A stretch of 32,425 bases of DNA from Planctomycetota bacterium (GTDB lineage: Bacteria > Planctomycetota > Phycisphaerae > Phycisphaerales > Phycisphaeraceae): positions 1 through 32,425 of the forward strand of contig JAJRRS010000079.1 of the NCBI GenBank assembly GCA_024279275.1, in the 5' to 3' direction. This document shows, piece by piece, positions 1 through 9,049 of the stretch (position 1 is the stretch's first letter; the number at the start of each line of letters is the position of its first letter). The notes under the pieces are model-generated. The model saw only the letters and a program-made list of their open reading frames with translations. It did no database searches and was not told the DNA's origin. The translations under genes were made by a program, and so were the position numbers.

Positions 1-1
1 A

Positions 2-1774
2 GCTGGCATGGGCCTGAACATCGAAAACCTCACCGGCGGCTCAGGCAATGACGACCTGTTCGCCAATGATTCCGCCAACGTCATTCTCGGCGGTGCCGGC
101 ATCGACGAGCTGCGCGGACGTGAAAACGACGACATCCTCACGGGCGGATCGGGCAACGACATCCTTAACGGCGGCATGGGCAACGACGCCCTTTCCGGCG
201 GACTTGGCGACGACCAACTGACCGCCGGTGCTGGCGACGACTCACTGGACGGTGGCCTCGGCAGTGATACCCTCGACGGCGGGCAGGGCAACGACACCTA
301 CCTCTTCTCCAACATGCCTGTCACCGGCTTCAATGAAATCGACACCATCGTTGAAAACGCAAGCCCGCTTGGCGGAACCGACACGCTGGACTTCAGCGCC
401 CTGACTCAGGACGTCACGGTCGACTTCTCGGGCGTCTCCGCCTTCGTCGCCCTACACACCAACGGCGGCCTCTCGCCGATCCGGACCATCAACACCGGCG
501 ACTTCTCGCTCCTTGAAAACGCTATCGGCGGCTCCGGCGACGACTCCTTCACCGACAACGATAACTCCAACGTCTTCACCGGCGGGGCCGGCAGCGACAC
601 CTTCATCTTCACACTCCCGACTTCCGTCCAGACCGACCGCGTCGACGAGCAGCCCGCCAGCCCGACAGACATCGACACCCTGAACTTCGGCAACCTCAAC
701 ATCGCCGTTACCGTTGATCTCTCCGTAGACGACGCCATCGACCCGATCGCCACCGACGGAACACGCACCCTCCGCACCGTCACCGCGGGGACCGCCATCA
801 ATTTCGAGAACATCACAGGCGGCAGCGCTAACGACACACTCACCGGCAACAGCAAAGACAACGTCATCCTCGGCGGCGCGGGCAACGACGTCATCTCCGG
901 CCTGGCTGGCAACGACATACTCGACCCGGGCACCGGCACCAATGAAACGCTCTCCGGCGGCGCGGGCGATGACACCTACATATTCGACGACGTCATCAGC
1001 ACCCGCACGCTGACTCTCACCGAAGACAGCGGCATCGTTTCAGGCGGCCTCGCCGCGGGCGGCGGCTTAGACACCCTCGACTTCTCGCAGATCACCTCCG
1101 GCCTGGGTACCCTCACCTTCGACCTGAACCTCACCACACAACTCATCGGCAACCTGACGGTCAACCTCAAAGACTCCACGCCAGCAGCCAACAGCGACCA
1201 CTTCGAGAACGTCACAGGCTCTTCAACGATTGACAATGTTCTGACCGGCAACACCGCGAACAATACGCTGATCGGCGGGGCCGGGGCCGACCAACTTAAC
1301 GGCGGGCAAGGCGACGACATCCTCTTTGGAGACGCCGGCACCGACACCCTCAACGGCGACGGCGGTAACGATTTTATCCTAGGCGGCGACGGCAACGACA
1401 CGCTGGCTGGCGGCAACGACCGTGACATACTCATCGGCGGCAACCAGGCCGACAACCTCACCGGCGGAGGCGACGAAGACATCCTCATCGGCGGGTCCAC
1501 CCTCTACGACGACCTGACCGACCCAACAGCTACAAGCGCTCGCAATTTCCTCTTCGCCGCCTGGCTGAACTCATCGAACAACTACAACACCCGTGTCAAC
1601 AACCTCACCAACGGTATTGGCACCTCGGGCTTCAAGCTCGACAACACCACGGTCTCTGACGACGGGGGCGTAGATATCCTCGCTGGCTCCGCCTCGCTGG
1701 ACTGGTTCTTCGTCGGCACAGGCGACGACGATTCCGAGCGCGACATAATCAATGAGCAAGCCGTGCCCATCTAG
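2..1774 (+). CDS. RTX (hemolysin-type calcium-binding repeat) protein, 5' partial
   Basis: The frame is open to the left edge (Ala-Gly precede the first Met at 8), and the opening 'NIENLTGGSGNDDL' matches an internal unit near residue 270 ('NFENITGGSANDTL'), so the true N-terminus lies outside the window. The sequence is filled with RTX nonapeptides of the type GGxGxDxLx ('GGSGNDILNGGMGND', 'GGDGNDTLAGGNDRD'), which in this family fold as calcium-binding parallel beta-rolls. Clusters of nonapeptides alternate with longer beta-rich modules such as 'TLDFSALTQDVTVDFSG', repeated about three times. The C-terminus 'SLDWFFVGTGDDDSERD' resembles the end of many planctomycete RTX proteins. Such proteins are exported (commonly by type I systems) and act at the cell surface or outside; no enzyme domain is visible here, so adhesin or surface-layer roles are only guesses. 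Family assignment is sure, function is not. Confidence 0.92.
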   Translation, partial: AGMGLNIENLTGGSGNDDLFANDSANVILGGAGIDELRGRENDDILTGGSGNDILNGGMGNDALSGGLGDDQLTAGAGDDSLDGGLGSDTLDGGQGNDTYLFSNMPVTGFNEIDTIVENASPLGGTDTLDFSALTQDVTVDFSGVSAFVALHTNGGLSPIRTINTGDFSLLENAIGGSGDDSFTDNDNSNVFTGGAGSDTFIFTLPTSVQTDRVDEQPASPTDIDTLNFGNLNIAVTVDLSVDDAIDPIATDGTRTLRTVTAGTAINFENITGGSANDTLTGNSKDNVILGGAGNDVISGLAGNDILDPGTGTNETLSGGAGDDTYIFDDVISTRTLTLTEDSGIVSGGLAAGGGLDTLDFSQITSGLGTLTFDLNLTTQLIGNLTVNLKDSTPAANSDHFENVTGSSTIDNVLTGNTANNTLIGGAGADQLNGGQGDDILFGDAGTDTLNGDGGNDFILGGDGNDTLAGGNDRDILIGGNQADNLTGGGDEDILIGGSTLYDDLTDPTATSARNFLFAAWLNSSNNYNTRVNNLTNGIGTSGFKLDNTTVSDDGGVDILAGSASLDWFFVGTGDDDSERDIINEQAVPI

Positions 1775-2164
1775 CCCGTATGGGTTCAAAACTCATCCGA
1801 ACCGTAAACTGAGATCCGGACAGGCCATAGGGTGTGGCGAAAGACGGGATTCTAAGCAAGATTCGTGAGCGAAGAACGGTTGGGATGGTCCGGATGCACT
1901 CACCTGATCATTCCCTCGTTTGGATAGAACTAGCTGGAACCGTCGAGGAAAAGTTCTAACCGTGTCCTGATGTTTCCGCTTTCTTTTACGGATCTCTCAA
2001 AGGTCCGTAACCTGCAGTACTTATCGAGTTCGAATTTCAGCCCAAGACTCAGGCCGACAGGAACGGGGTCGGCGCAAGTATTGTTTTCACAGCCCCTTAA
2101 CATAGTTCCAACGTCCCGATGTCTATGGCCGTTCGTGTCTAGTTGCTAAGAGTTTGTTATGCGA
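1775..2164. other. Intergenic region without a gene
   Basis: No convincing reading frame. Two small hairpins are visible: TTACGGA (1986-1992) with TCCGTAA (2004-2010), preceded by a T-rich stretch, and GCCGAC (2053-2058) with GTCGGC (2068-2073). Either could end transcription from the RTX gene or the opposing Fic gene, but neither is followed by a good T-run. Confidence 0.4.
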
Positions 2165-3309
2165 TCAAGGACGAACCTGATCGGCATCGGCGAGCCGGTA
2201 GCTTGTGCTGCGGCCACCAGCGGTATTTTTTACGATGATGCTGCGCTCAAGCAGTTCACGGATATCGCGGAGGGCCGTGTCGTTAGAGCACTTTGCGCGT
2301 TTGGCGTACTTGGATGTGGTGAGAGGGCCTTTGAAGTTGTCGAGCATCCGGTTGATGACTTTCCGCTGCCGCTCATTCACCGGCTGTAGATTGATCTTCT
2401 GCCAGAGCCTGGCTTTATGGAGTACAGACCCCAACGAATTGTCCGCATCCTCGACGGTGTGGTCGAGACAGTTCAGGAACCACCCGAGCCAGGCAGTGAT
2501 GTCGAGGGTACTTTTCTGCGATGATTCCAGTTGGAGGTAGTATGCTTTCCGCTGTACTTCGATCCCCGACGACATGCTGTAGAAGCGATCCTTCGTGCCG
2601 TCTGCTTGTGAAAGTGCCATGTCGGCGATCGCTCGGGCGATGCGTCCGTTGCCGTCATCGAACGGGTGAATCGTCACGAACCAGAAGTGCGCAACACCGG
2701 CTTTGAGTACGGGGTCGATATCGGGCGGCGATTGGAACCACGCTAAGAACCGTTGCATTTCTCCCTCGATGCGCTCGGCATCGGGTGCTTGGTAATGCAC
2801 CTTCTCTTTACCGATCGGGCCTGAGACGACCTGCATCGGCCCGGCCTCGCCGGTTCGCCTTCCTCCGACGGTGATGCGAAACATCCCGCTGTGACCCGTA
2901 GGGAAGATCGCCGCGTGCCATCCAAACAAACGCTCGGTGGTAAATGGCTGGTCAAAATTCTGCGTTGCGTCGAGCATCATCTCGACAACACCCTCGGCTG
3001 CCTCCCCGGCTCAGGGATCGCCGCGACATCAAGCCCGAGCTTGCGGGCGATCGACGAGCGGACCTCTTTGGGATTCAGGTGCTCACCTTCAATGGCCGAA
3101 GACTTCACGACTTCTTCGGTCAGAGCCATCAGGTTCGCCTCAGCCCGGAGGTCGAAATCTAGTGCCTCCATCTTCCCGAGGTGTTTACCCTGTTTGTGGC
3201 ACACAGCCGCCAACGGACCCGCCAAGGTCTCGCTGTCCCATGTGAACGCCAGCCAATCAGACCTCTCGGGATCTCTGAATAACCCTTCAGTGAGTGTAAT
3301 TCCGTGCAA
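2165..3309 (-). pseudogene. Fic family AMPylase, frameshifted
   Basis: Two overlapping frames together make a Fic protein of about 380 residues, the usual length. The upstream frame (3309-2977) has the N-terminal DUF4172-like region ('SDWLAFTWDSETLAGPL') and a class II inhibitory motif S-x-x-x-E-G ('SSAIEG'). The downstream frame (from 2980) has the catalytic loop 'HPFDDGNGRIAR', matching HPFx(D/E)GNGRxxR, followed by a C-terminal winged-helix-like tail. Fic enzymes transfer AMP from ATP to target hydroxyls. The frames join if one G is restored in the run of four at 3004-3007 (C on the plus strand), giving 'EAAEGVVEMMLDATQNFD', the typical family sequence. The 5' end is also doubtful: the only start is a TTG at 3309 directly after a stop. 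Either a recent pseudogene or a homopolymer sequencing error; catalytic residues are intact. Confidence 0.85.
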
Positions 3310-3618
3310 TCACGGCTGCTAAATCAGCCTCCGCCGAGGTTATTCAGAGGCCCCTCTCGTGGATATAGACCCTATTCACCGCACGGGCAAGTATTCACCG
3401 TATATTGTGCGTCGAATAAGCCCGTTTCACAGTTTTTAGTCGTTATTGGCCCAGAATCACCCCCGCAAGGCTCCATTACCCGCTGATCTCGATACGCCCG
3501 TCAGGTGGGGAAACTCTCACTGTTACGCATCCACGGAACAGCCCTGTACGAATAGGAGAAAAGCGTTAATGTGTTCATGTACGAAAACACCACGCTCACC
3601 CCCAAAGAGGCTTCCAAC

Positions 3619-6024
3619 ATGGGCATGAAAGACCCCTGGTCCGTCAAACAGCTTGTCATGGCGACGCAACAACTGCACGCATCACGGCTGTATGAGCGGT
3701 TCTCTGATTCAGACTATTTTCTGATCCGAACGCCCCGGCTTGATGAACCTGCCGTGGTGGTGCTGATGGGATACGGCGGCGAGACGTTTGGCCTGAACGT
3801 TTTCCTCGGGCCAACGGCCATGGCATCGTACAACGTGCTGTTCAACTCAGGGGGTGAGGCGCAGGCCCATCGCGCGATGCTGCGTTCGCACATGATCGGG
3901 TATCAGATGTCCGATGCGATGGACTTGAGCCACGACACCCGCCGGTGGCTTAAGAAGGCCAAGGTCCGGCCCGCTGGCGATCAGCCGTTCCCCGACCCGA
4001 TGAGCATCGAGCCGGGCAAGGTGCCTGTGGTATTCCTTAAAGACAATCAGACCCGCCTGCTGCTGCACCTGGTGCGCGGCATCCTAGCCGCTTCAGAAGA
4101 CAACGCTTTCAAGCCCTCTGGCGTGGATCGGCGTGGGCGTGTGCTTTGTGTCACGTTAGACAAGGACACGGAGAATCTCAAGGCGGTCGTTGCCTGGGAG
4201 TCACATGTTGCCGCCGACCGGCCAGAAGATGCGGCTGCGGATGATCCGGCCGACGTGCGTTTCGACCTGGCGGGCCTCAGTACTAGCGGCGACAATTGGC
4301 TGGTCAGCCTGATGCCCGTGCCCGGATCGATCCAGGGCGACGACCGCCAGCCGTATATGCTGGTCGTCTGCAGCGAACAGAGTACGAGTATGTGGCCCAG
4401 CCTGATGATGGATACCGAACCCACAGACCTTGTTGATGCGCTGGCACGACTGATGCGTGGAGAACACGAGACGCCCAGCGATGAAGCGCATAACCCCTTC
4501 TCGGGTTTGACCCCGCCGCCGATCGGTCTGCCGGCACGACTGATCCTCGACAGCAAGACCCTGCACGACGCGGTGCGTCACGCATTCGAGCCTTTGGACA
4601 TTGAATGTATCAACGGCGAGGACAACCCCGGCATGCAGGCCATACTTGAAGACCTGCACGCCTCGTTCGATGCGGGCGTACTCGACGTCCGGGAAGACGA
4701 TACCTGGGAGGACCAAGTACCTGAGGCCGACGACTTGGAAGGTTGGAAGCGGGCCGATGGTTGGCTGAAGGACACGATCCACGGGGGGTTTGATCGTGAC
4801 AGCCGATACCAAGGGGCGCGTGCGTTGAAGCGATACTTTGCGCCGCGCACCGATTACCGGGAGCTATTCTCCAAGTACCGGCGGTTGATGATTGTCGATA
4901 GTTACGCCCACTGGTTTGCGACCAGTTACCGTTCGGCGCGGAACAGGCCGACCCTGGCTGAGCAATGGTTGGACGAGCCGTATACGCCCGATGCGGTGAA
5001 GATTTTGTTGCGATCTGTTATCGCGCAAGGCCCGAGCCTCTACCGCGTAACCGAAGCCGATGAAGACGCCGGCAAGATCACGTTCGCCGATCTGTTCACC
5101 GGCGAACTCACAATCGTCACCGATTTCGCGCTATCTACCTGCCTGGATTCGGGCTTGGTCATACCCGCCAAGCTGGTGCCTGTGGGTGATTTCCACTTCT
5201 TTTTCCCTGCTGGGCCGGTGATGACCGCCATCCAGTTCAACGCGGTGATGGCGTTCTTCGACGACCAGCGGATCGTGCCATCATCCGAGCTTTTCAGTGA
5301 CCACCCATACCTGCTGGGCTGGATCTGGGACGTGATCGATCAGCACGCGGGCCAAAAGCCTGACATACGGAACACCGACGGCCACGCCCTGGTCCCCCAC
5401 ACCGCGGTCTTCACTTGTCCCAACCGGTCGGTTTTGGAACGCTTCCTCGCCGATCAACCCGACTACGAACCTGAGCCGGACGATCCCAACGCGTGGGTGT
5501 GGTTCCGCCGAGGCACTGACATGGTGGCTGGCGACACCGGTGGCACCCACAGATTCGAGACCCATCACGAGGCTGCCGAGGGCGCCGTGACGCTGCTGGG
5601 CCAACTCGAATTGGAAGATGGCCGAGTCACACTGACTACCAACTCCCGAGAACGATTGGACACCGCCCGTGCGTTGCTCGAACGGGTCGATGGCATCAAG
5701 CTTCAATCGTTAGAAGCCCAGTCCCTCGACAAGATGGCTGAATCCAAAGCGACCACAGACATCGGCGACAGCCCGACAACCTTGGACGAAGATCACATCG
5801 ACGCCGCCCGTGACTACATCACCCATCATTATCGCCAGTGGCTCGACCACCCCCTCCCAGCCCTTGCGGGCAAGACCCCGCGACAGGCTGCGAAGACGCC
5901 CAAGCTGCGCCAAAAGCTGGCCGCCATGGTCCGGGCGATGCCCGACCCGACCAACCTGAGCGACAGTAACATCCAGATCAACGCCCCACGTGAAATGATC
6001 CTCAAAGAACTGGGGCTGGATTAG
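3619..6024 (+). CDS. Large uncharacterised protein with ParS/MbcA-like C-terminal motif
   Basis: About 800 residues; I do not recognise the protein as a whole. The N-terminal part is an acidic alpha/beta region ('LMGYGGETFGLNVFLG') that resembles uncharacterised domains seen in other bacterial hypothetical proteins. The last 70 residues contain 'HYRQWLDHPLPALAGKTP' followed by a helix, like the C-terminal motif of the Xre/MbcA/ParS antitoxin family, found also as a tail on many larger proteins. No signal peptide or membrane span, so probably cytoplasmic. Start choice: ATG 3619 has AAAGAGG (3604-3610) 8 nt upstream; GTG 3571 and ATG 3577 extend the same frame by 16 or 14 residues and have GGAG at 3555-3558. 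It stands alone, with no partner gene within 400 bp on its strand, so a toxin-antitoxin role is not supported. Confidence 0.7.
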   Translation: MGMKDPWSVKQLVMATQQLHASRLYERFSDSDYFLIRTPRLDEPAVVVLMGYGGETFGLNVFLGPTAMASYNVLFNSGGEAQAHRAMLRSHMIGYQMSDAMDLSHDTRRWLKKAKVRPAGDQPFPDPMSIEPGKVPVVFLKDNQTRLLLHLVRGILAASEDNAFKPSGVDRRGRVLCVTLDKDTENLKAVVAWESHVAADRPEDAAADDPADVRFDLAGLSTSGDNWLVSLMPVPGSIQGDDRQPYMLVVCSEQSTSMWPSLMMDTEPTDLVDALARLMRGEHETPSDEAHNPFSGLTPPPIGLPARLILDSKTLHDAVRHAFEPLDIECINGEDNPGMQAILEDLHASFDAGVLDVREDDTWEDQVPEADDLEGWKRADGWLKDTIHGGFDRDSRYQGARALKRYFAPRTDYRELFSKYRRLMIVDSYAHWFATSYRSARNRPTLAEQWLDEPYTPDAVKILLRSVIAQGPSLYRVTEADEDAGKITFADLFTGELTIVTDFALSTCLDSGLVIPAKLVPVGDFHFFFPAGPVMTAIQFNAVMAFFDDQRIVPSSELFSDHPYLLGWIWDVIDQHAGQKPDIRNTDGHALVPHTAVFTCPNRSVLERFLADQPDYEPEPDDPNAWVWFRRGTDMVAGDTGGTHRFETHHEAAEGAVTLLGQLELEDGRVTLTTNSRERLDTARALLERVDGIKLQSLEAQSLDKMAESKATTDIGDSPTTLDEDHIDAARDYITHHYRQWLDHPLPALAGKTPRQAAKTPKLRQKLAAMVRAMPDPTNLSDSNIQINAPREMILKELGLD

Positions 6025-6123
6025 ACCCAACTCCGCTGGGCACACAGTCTAATACGCCTTAACCTTAATCCCCGCGCGCTGCACGGCGCGTGTTAGGCAT
6101 TGCGCTGTTGGCGGGTTCGTGCG

Positions 6124-6330
6124 ATGATGAAGCTTTCACGACACGGAAGTCCGCATCACGCACATCAGGCACACGAACCGATCAAACAACTCCAGCCATT
6201 GCGTCGTCTCAAGAGCCACCGCGCGATCGCCACACGGCTGCAGATGGTCATCCTCACGCAGCGTGGCTACACCGCGCCGCAGGTTGCTAGCTCGGTGGGC
6301 ATGAGCCGGCGGGTGGTGGCGCACTGTAGA
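6124..6330 (+). pseudogene. IS630-type transposase N-terminal fragment
   Basis: The segment reads 'LQMVILTQRGYTAPQVASSV' followed by 'GMSRRVV', the helix-turn-helix that opens IS630/Tc1-like transposases. Similarity stops soon after 'RRVVAHCRRDA'; the frame then continues with unrelated sequence to a stop near 6396. The DDE catalytic domain is missing and no terminal inverted repeats could be seen, so this is a dead remnant marking past insertion between the large hypothetical gene and the HNH gene. Confidence 0.6.
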
Positions 6331-6607
6331 CGAGACGCATCTGCTAGTTGGTATCCCCTTGGCATATGCGAATTGTCGCTACATCCACGACCGTAATCGA
6401 CATAGCGTCTGCTACCGATGCCGTCGTCGAGCCGCATGATCGGGATTCGGCTCTATCGCCCTCGCCGCTGGAAGCAGCGGTGGGGGCATTGGTTCGATCT
6501 GTTTGGTCCAGGGGTTTCGTTTTCTCTTTCCAATTGCTTGGTCCGTTGTGAGCAGCACGGGATACCACCTTCTTGCGAAATGCGGCAAATTAAACGATCC
6601 TGGTGGC

Positions 6608-7375
6608 ATGGCAGAGCGGCGTAACTGGACTCTAGAAGAAACTCTCGTCGCATTCCGGCTCTATTGCTATACGCCCTTTGGCAAACTCCACCAACACAAC
6701 CCCGACATCATCCAGCTTGCCAAATTGCTTGGACGCACACCGTCAGCGGTCGGGATGAAGGCGTGCAACTTCGCTAGCCTCGACCCCTTGCACCAGGCAC
6801 GCGGTGTCGTTGGCCTCAAAAATCGAGGTCCACTTGAAGAACAAGTTTGGAATCGCTTTCACGAAAACAGCGAAGCGGTTGCCGAAGAAGCCGAATCGGC
6901 GTATGAGCAGTTGCTGCTAGCTGAAGAACCCCCGAAACAGGTAGATATTCAACCACCATCCGGCCCCACCGAAGTCACCCGCACGGTGCAGGCTCGTCGT
7001 GTACAAGGATTCTTTCGCACAGCCGTACTCACAAGTTACGGGAACCGCTGTGCGCTAACCGGTTTGGCGGTCCCCGCACTACTCAATGCAAGCCACATCA
7101 TCCCTTGGTCGGTTTCACATGAACGCCGCGCAGACCCAAGCAACGGCATCTGCCTCAATGCTCTACATGACCGTGCATTTGATCGCGGGCTTATTACATT
7201 TGACAACGAGCTGCGGCTGGTCGTTTCTCAATCATTGAATAATGCAAATCAGTTGGGAATACTCGCTGACGAACTGACCGGGTTGCAAGGCAGGCGCCTA
7301 CATGTACCCGAACGTTTTGCCCCTTCGATCGATTCACTTGCGCACCACCGAGAGCATATCTTTCAGGCGGTGTAG
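6608..7375 (+). CDS. HNH endonuclease
   Basis: A 255-residue protein. The C-terminal half carries the conserved block 'VQGFFRTAVLTSYGNRCALT' then 'GLAVPALLNASHIIPWS' and 'PSNGICLNALHDRAFDRG', the HNH_2-type beta-beta-alpha metal fold; the ASH, the Asn of SNG and the LHD His fit the metal-binding/catalytic triad (about residues 163, 179 and 187). The N-terminal 110 residues ('WTLEETLVAFRLYCYTPFGK') match the DNA-recognition-like region commonly preceding this nuclease in restriction-type proteins. The frame opens further upstream (6503), but ATG 6608 begins the conserved region and is preferred. No methyltransferase partner is adjacent, so it may be an orphan or homing-like nuclease rather than a classical restriction enzyme. 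The gene looks more AT-rich than its surroundings, consistent with acquisition. It overlaps the 3' end of the opposing gene by 13 bp. Confidence 0.85.
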   Translation: MAERRNWTLEETLVAFRLYCYTPFGKLHQHNPDIIQLAKLLGRTPSAVGMKACNFASLDPLHQARGVVGLKNRGPLEEQVWNRFHENSEAVAEEAESAYEQLLLAEEPPKQVDIQPPSGPTEVTRTVQARRVQGFFRTAVLTSYGNRCALTGLAVPALLNASHIIPWSVSHERRADPSNGICLNALHDRAFDRGLITFDNELRLVVSQSLNNANQLGILADELTGLQGRRLHVPERFAPSIDSLAHHREHIFQAV

Positions 7376-7812
7376 TTTTCGGAAAGAGTCGGTTCGGTTC
7401 GCCAACGATTGAACTCTCTGGGCAGCATTTGGGCCAAATTGGAAGCCGGCAGTTCGTCAAGGTCATAAGTACGGCCGTATTGCGTCAATACTTTGACAAG
7501 CCTACGAATCGAACCTGCTTTCTTCGTTTTAGCGCCGCGTTTGATCTCATTCTTGTGAGCGTCGTAATAGAAACTGTACAATAAATCGACAGCGGTCGGA
7601 TAAACGACGAGTTGATTTTCGACGTAGAGGCGATACGCCTCGTCTGTGAGTTGGGTCAATGAGCCACAAAGCAGGGGTGCGACACGTTCGGGATTCTCAA
7701 CGTATAGTTGAAATACAGCATATGGACCTACAAGAGCATGCCGATAGTACCGGCGAGCTTGATCAAGCATTGGGAGATATCGAGCATCCTCTTTCAGTTT
7801 TCGCCTTCCCAT
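7363..7812 (-). CDS. Hypothetical protein
   Basis: A 149-residue, basic, mostly helical protein with no signal peptide, membrane span or motif I recognise. Two related stretches, 'YAVFQLYVENPERVAPLL' and 'AYRLYVENQLVVYPTAV', hint at an internal duplication. The frame extends upstream to 7902, but that extension is translated from the MITE-like element at 7828-7960, so ATG 7812 is the likelier start. No Shine-Dalgarno sequence is visible just before 7812; if the element is removed in thought, AGAGG (minus strand, near 7968) would lie about 13 nt from the ATG, suggesting the insertion separated the gene from its own leader. Convergent with the HNH gene, tails overlapping by 13 bp. Function unknown. 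Confidence 0.55.
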   Translation of the reverse strand: MGRRKLKEDARYLPMLDQARRYYRHALVGPYAVFQLYVENPERVAPLLCGSLTQLTDEAYRLYVENQLVVYPTAVDLLYSFYYDAHKNEIKRGAKTKKAGSIRRLVKVLTQYGRTYDLDELPASNLAQMLPREFNRWRTEPTLSENYTA

Positions 7813-7820
7813 TGAATCGA

Positions 7821-7967
7821 CATTGCCTTGCCCTGTCGAAACCCTCGGTATTTGTTGAACTGATCGACTCGGGTTTGCTAACGGGCAATGGTTTTTCGAC
7901 ACCGGCGAGGGTTTTGTGCCGCCGTGCGATCGTCCATTGCCGAGGGTTTCGGCAGGGCAACATTGCC
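7821..7967. mobile_element. MITE-like element with 23-bp inverted ends
   Basis: TTGCCCTGTCGAAACCCTCG begins the left arm (7828-7850); the right arm (7938-7960) is its reverse complement with 21 of 23 positions matching. The 133-bp element is bracketed by the direct heptamer CATTGCC (7821-7827 and 7961-7967), as for a target-site duplication. An inner perfect inverted pair GGCAATGG (7884-7891) and CCATTGCC (7934-7941) adds secondary structure. It encodes nothing. Caution: the heptamer also occurs inside the element, so the duplication may be part of a complex repeat. Confidence 0.6.
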
Positions 7968-7978
7968 TCTATCGTACG

Positions 7979-8019
7979 CCAGAAACGGTGATTTTAGGGT
8001 AGATGGGGATATTCGAATC
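7979..8019 (+). repeat. Left copy of 41-bp direct repeat
   Basis: Matches 10810-10850 without gaps at 34 of 41 positions, ending in the identical GGATATTCGAATC. Together the two copies bracket the methyltransferase-like/radical SAM gene pair. Confidence 0.6.
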
Positions 8020-8086
8020 GCTCCCCGAATAACGATATATCACGAACGCTTAGGCCTACTCTGCATCGGATGCGTAGCAAAAGCAT

Positions 8087-9049
8087 TCACCACAGATCAG
8101 ACTGATCGCTTCGGTGCTGCACGGCGCGGGCGGTGGATGTCAGGTTGGTCAGGTGGCACTTGCCGACTGTCAGGTCGGTGTTTTTACATCCGCAGATCTT
8201 CAGCTTCAGGTTGTGACGCTCGGCAATGGTACGGATCCGGCCAAGATTGGCTTGACGTACATCCGTTGGCAGGTGGGTCGCGCTACCGGTGCCTTTTCCG
8301 CGTATGGGTGAACGACCGACCTGATCGAACGGCTCAAGAATCCGCCTAAGTAGTTCGGGGTCTTGGATGCTTCGCTTGAGTGATCCGGTGATGGCTGGGC
8401 GGAGGAACAGGTAGCTTACGGATACGTCGCGGACGCCTTGACGCGACGCCTGGGCAAACAGTGAGTCTATACCGGTATCATTGTCGGTGACGCCATGGAT
8501 CAAAGGATCGGCACGTAAGGAAGCGGCGACACCGATGTCGATCAGTCTGCCGAGGTCTTTGAGCCGGCGGTCAGCAGATGCAGCGTTCGGTTCGATGGCG
8601 GTGTTCAACTTTTCATTAAGTGATGTCAGGCCGATCTGCCCGGCGACCCGTTCCGGGCGGTGTGAGAACAGATCAAAAAAACGATCGGGTATCGCGCCTT
8701 TGGTTACGAACTGCACGCCGATATCATTTTCCAGTAGCAATCGCATCGTGCGATAGGATTGATCGAGCACTTCCTGAACCGGCATGAACGCATCAGACGA
8801 TGGACAGAAGTAAACCGCGATCGGTCGCTTGCGTTTACGCTTCAGTTCGCGTGCGACTTGCTCGGCGGTGTTGCGGTACACCACCACGGCGTCATCGCCG
8901 GGGTATTGCGAATATCCCCGGATATAGCAATACGCGCATCCATGCACGCACCCGGCTGTCATGTTGATCGTTGGCAAATGCGACAGGCACCGCAGACTCG
9001 ACGGCGTCAGCGCGTTGCTCTTGCGGTCAATCAGAGTCACCTTCACCAT
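8087..9049 (-). CDS. SPL-like radical SAM protein
   Basis: A 320-residue protein with the radical SAM motif C-x3-C-x2-C in 'TAGCVHGCAYCYIRG' (Cys34, 38, 41), binding the [4Fe-4S] cluster that cleaves S-adenosylmethionine. Flanking features ('CLSHLPTINM', 'VYFCPSSDAFMPVQ', 'TKG') fit the spore photoproduct lyase-like branch, a large family of mostly uncharacterised members beyond true SplB. The C-terminus has an extra cysteine group 'CGCKNTDLTVGKC', which may hold another metal or cluster. Start: ATG 9049 overlaps the upstream stop by 7 nt and has GGAAGG just upstream; the frame also opens at 9097, but that would mean a 55-bp overlap and a non-conserved extension. Translationally coupled to the methyltransferase-like gene. 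DNA lesion repair or peptide/RNA modification are both possible; substrate unknown. Confidence 0.8.
   Translation of the reverse strand: MVKVTLIDRKSNALTPSSLRCLSHLPTINMTAGCVHGCAYCYIRGYSQYPGDDAVVVYRNTAEQVARELKRKRKRPIAVYFCPSSDAFMPVQEVLDQSYRTMRLLLENDIGVQFVTKGAIPDRFFDLFSHRPERVAGQIGLTSLNEKLNTAIEPNAASADRRLKDLGRLIDIGVAASLRADPLIHGVTDNDTGIDSLFAQASRQGVRDVSVSYLFLRPAITGSLKRSIQDPELLRRILEPFDQVGRSPIRGKGTGSATHLPTDVRQANLGRIRTIAERHNLKLKICGCKNTDLTVGKCHLTNLTSTARAVQHRSDQSDLW

Noticed and set aside
406-1500. Minus-strand frames opposite the RTX gene
   Set aside because: Periodic antisense translation of the RTX repeats; Pro/Ser/Val-rich with no family.
3571-6024. Toxin-antitoxin locus based on the ParS/MbcA-like tail
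   Set aside because: No small toxin gene (for example RES-domain) is adjacent, and the protein is far too large for a simple antitoxin.
7821-8019. CRISPR-like array because of the CATTGCC copies
   Set aside because: The repeats are only 7 bp, in mixed orientation and irregularly spaced; no cas genes are present.
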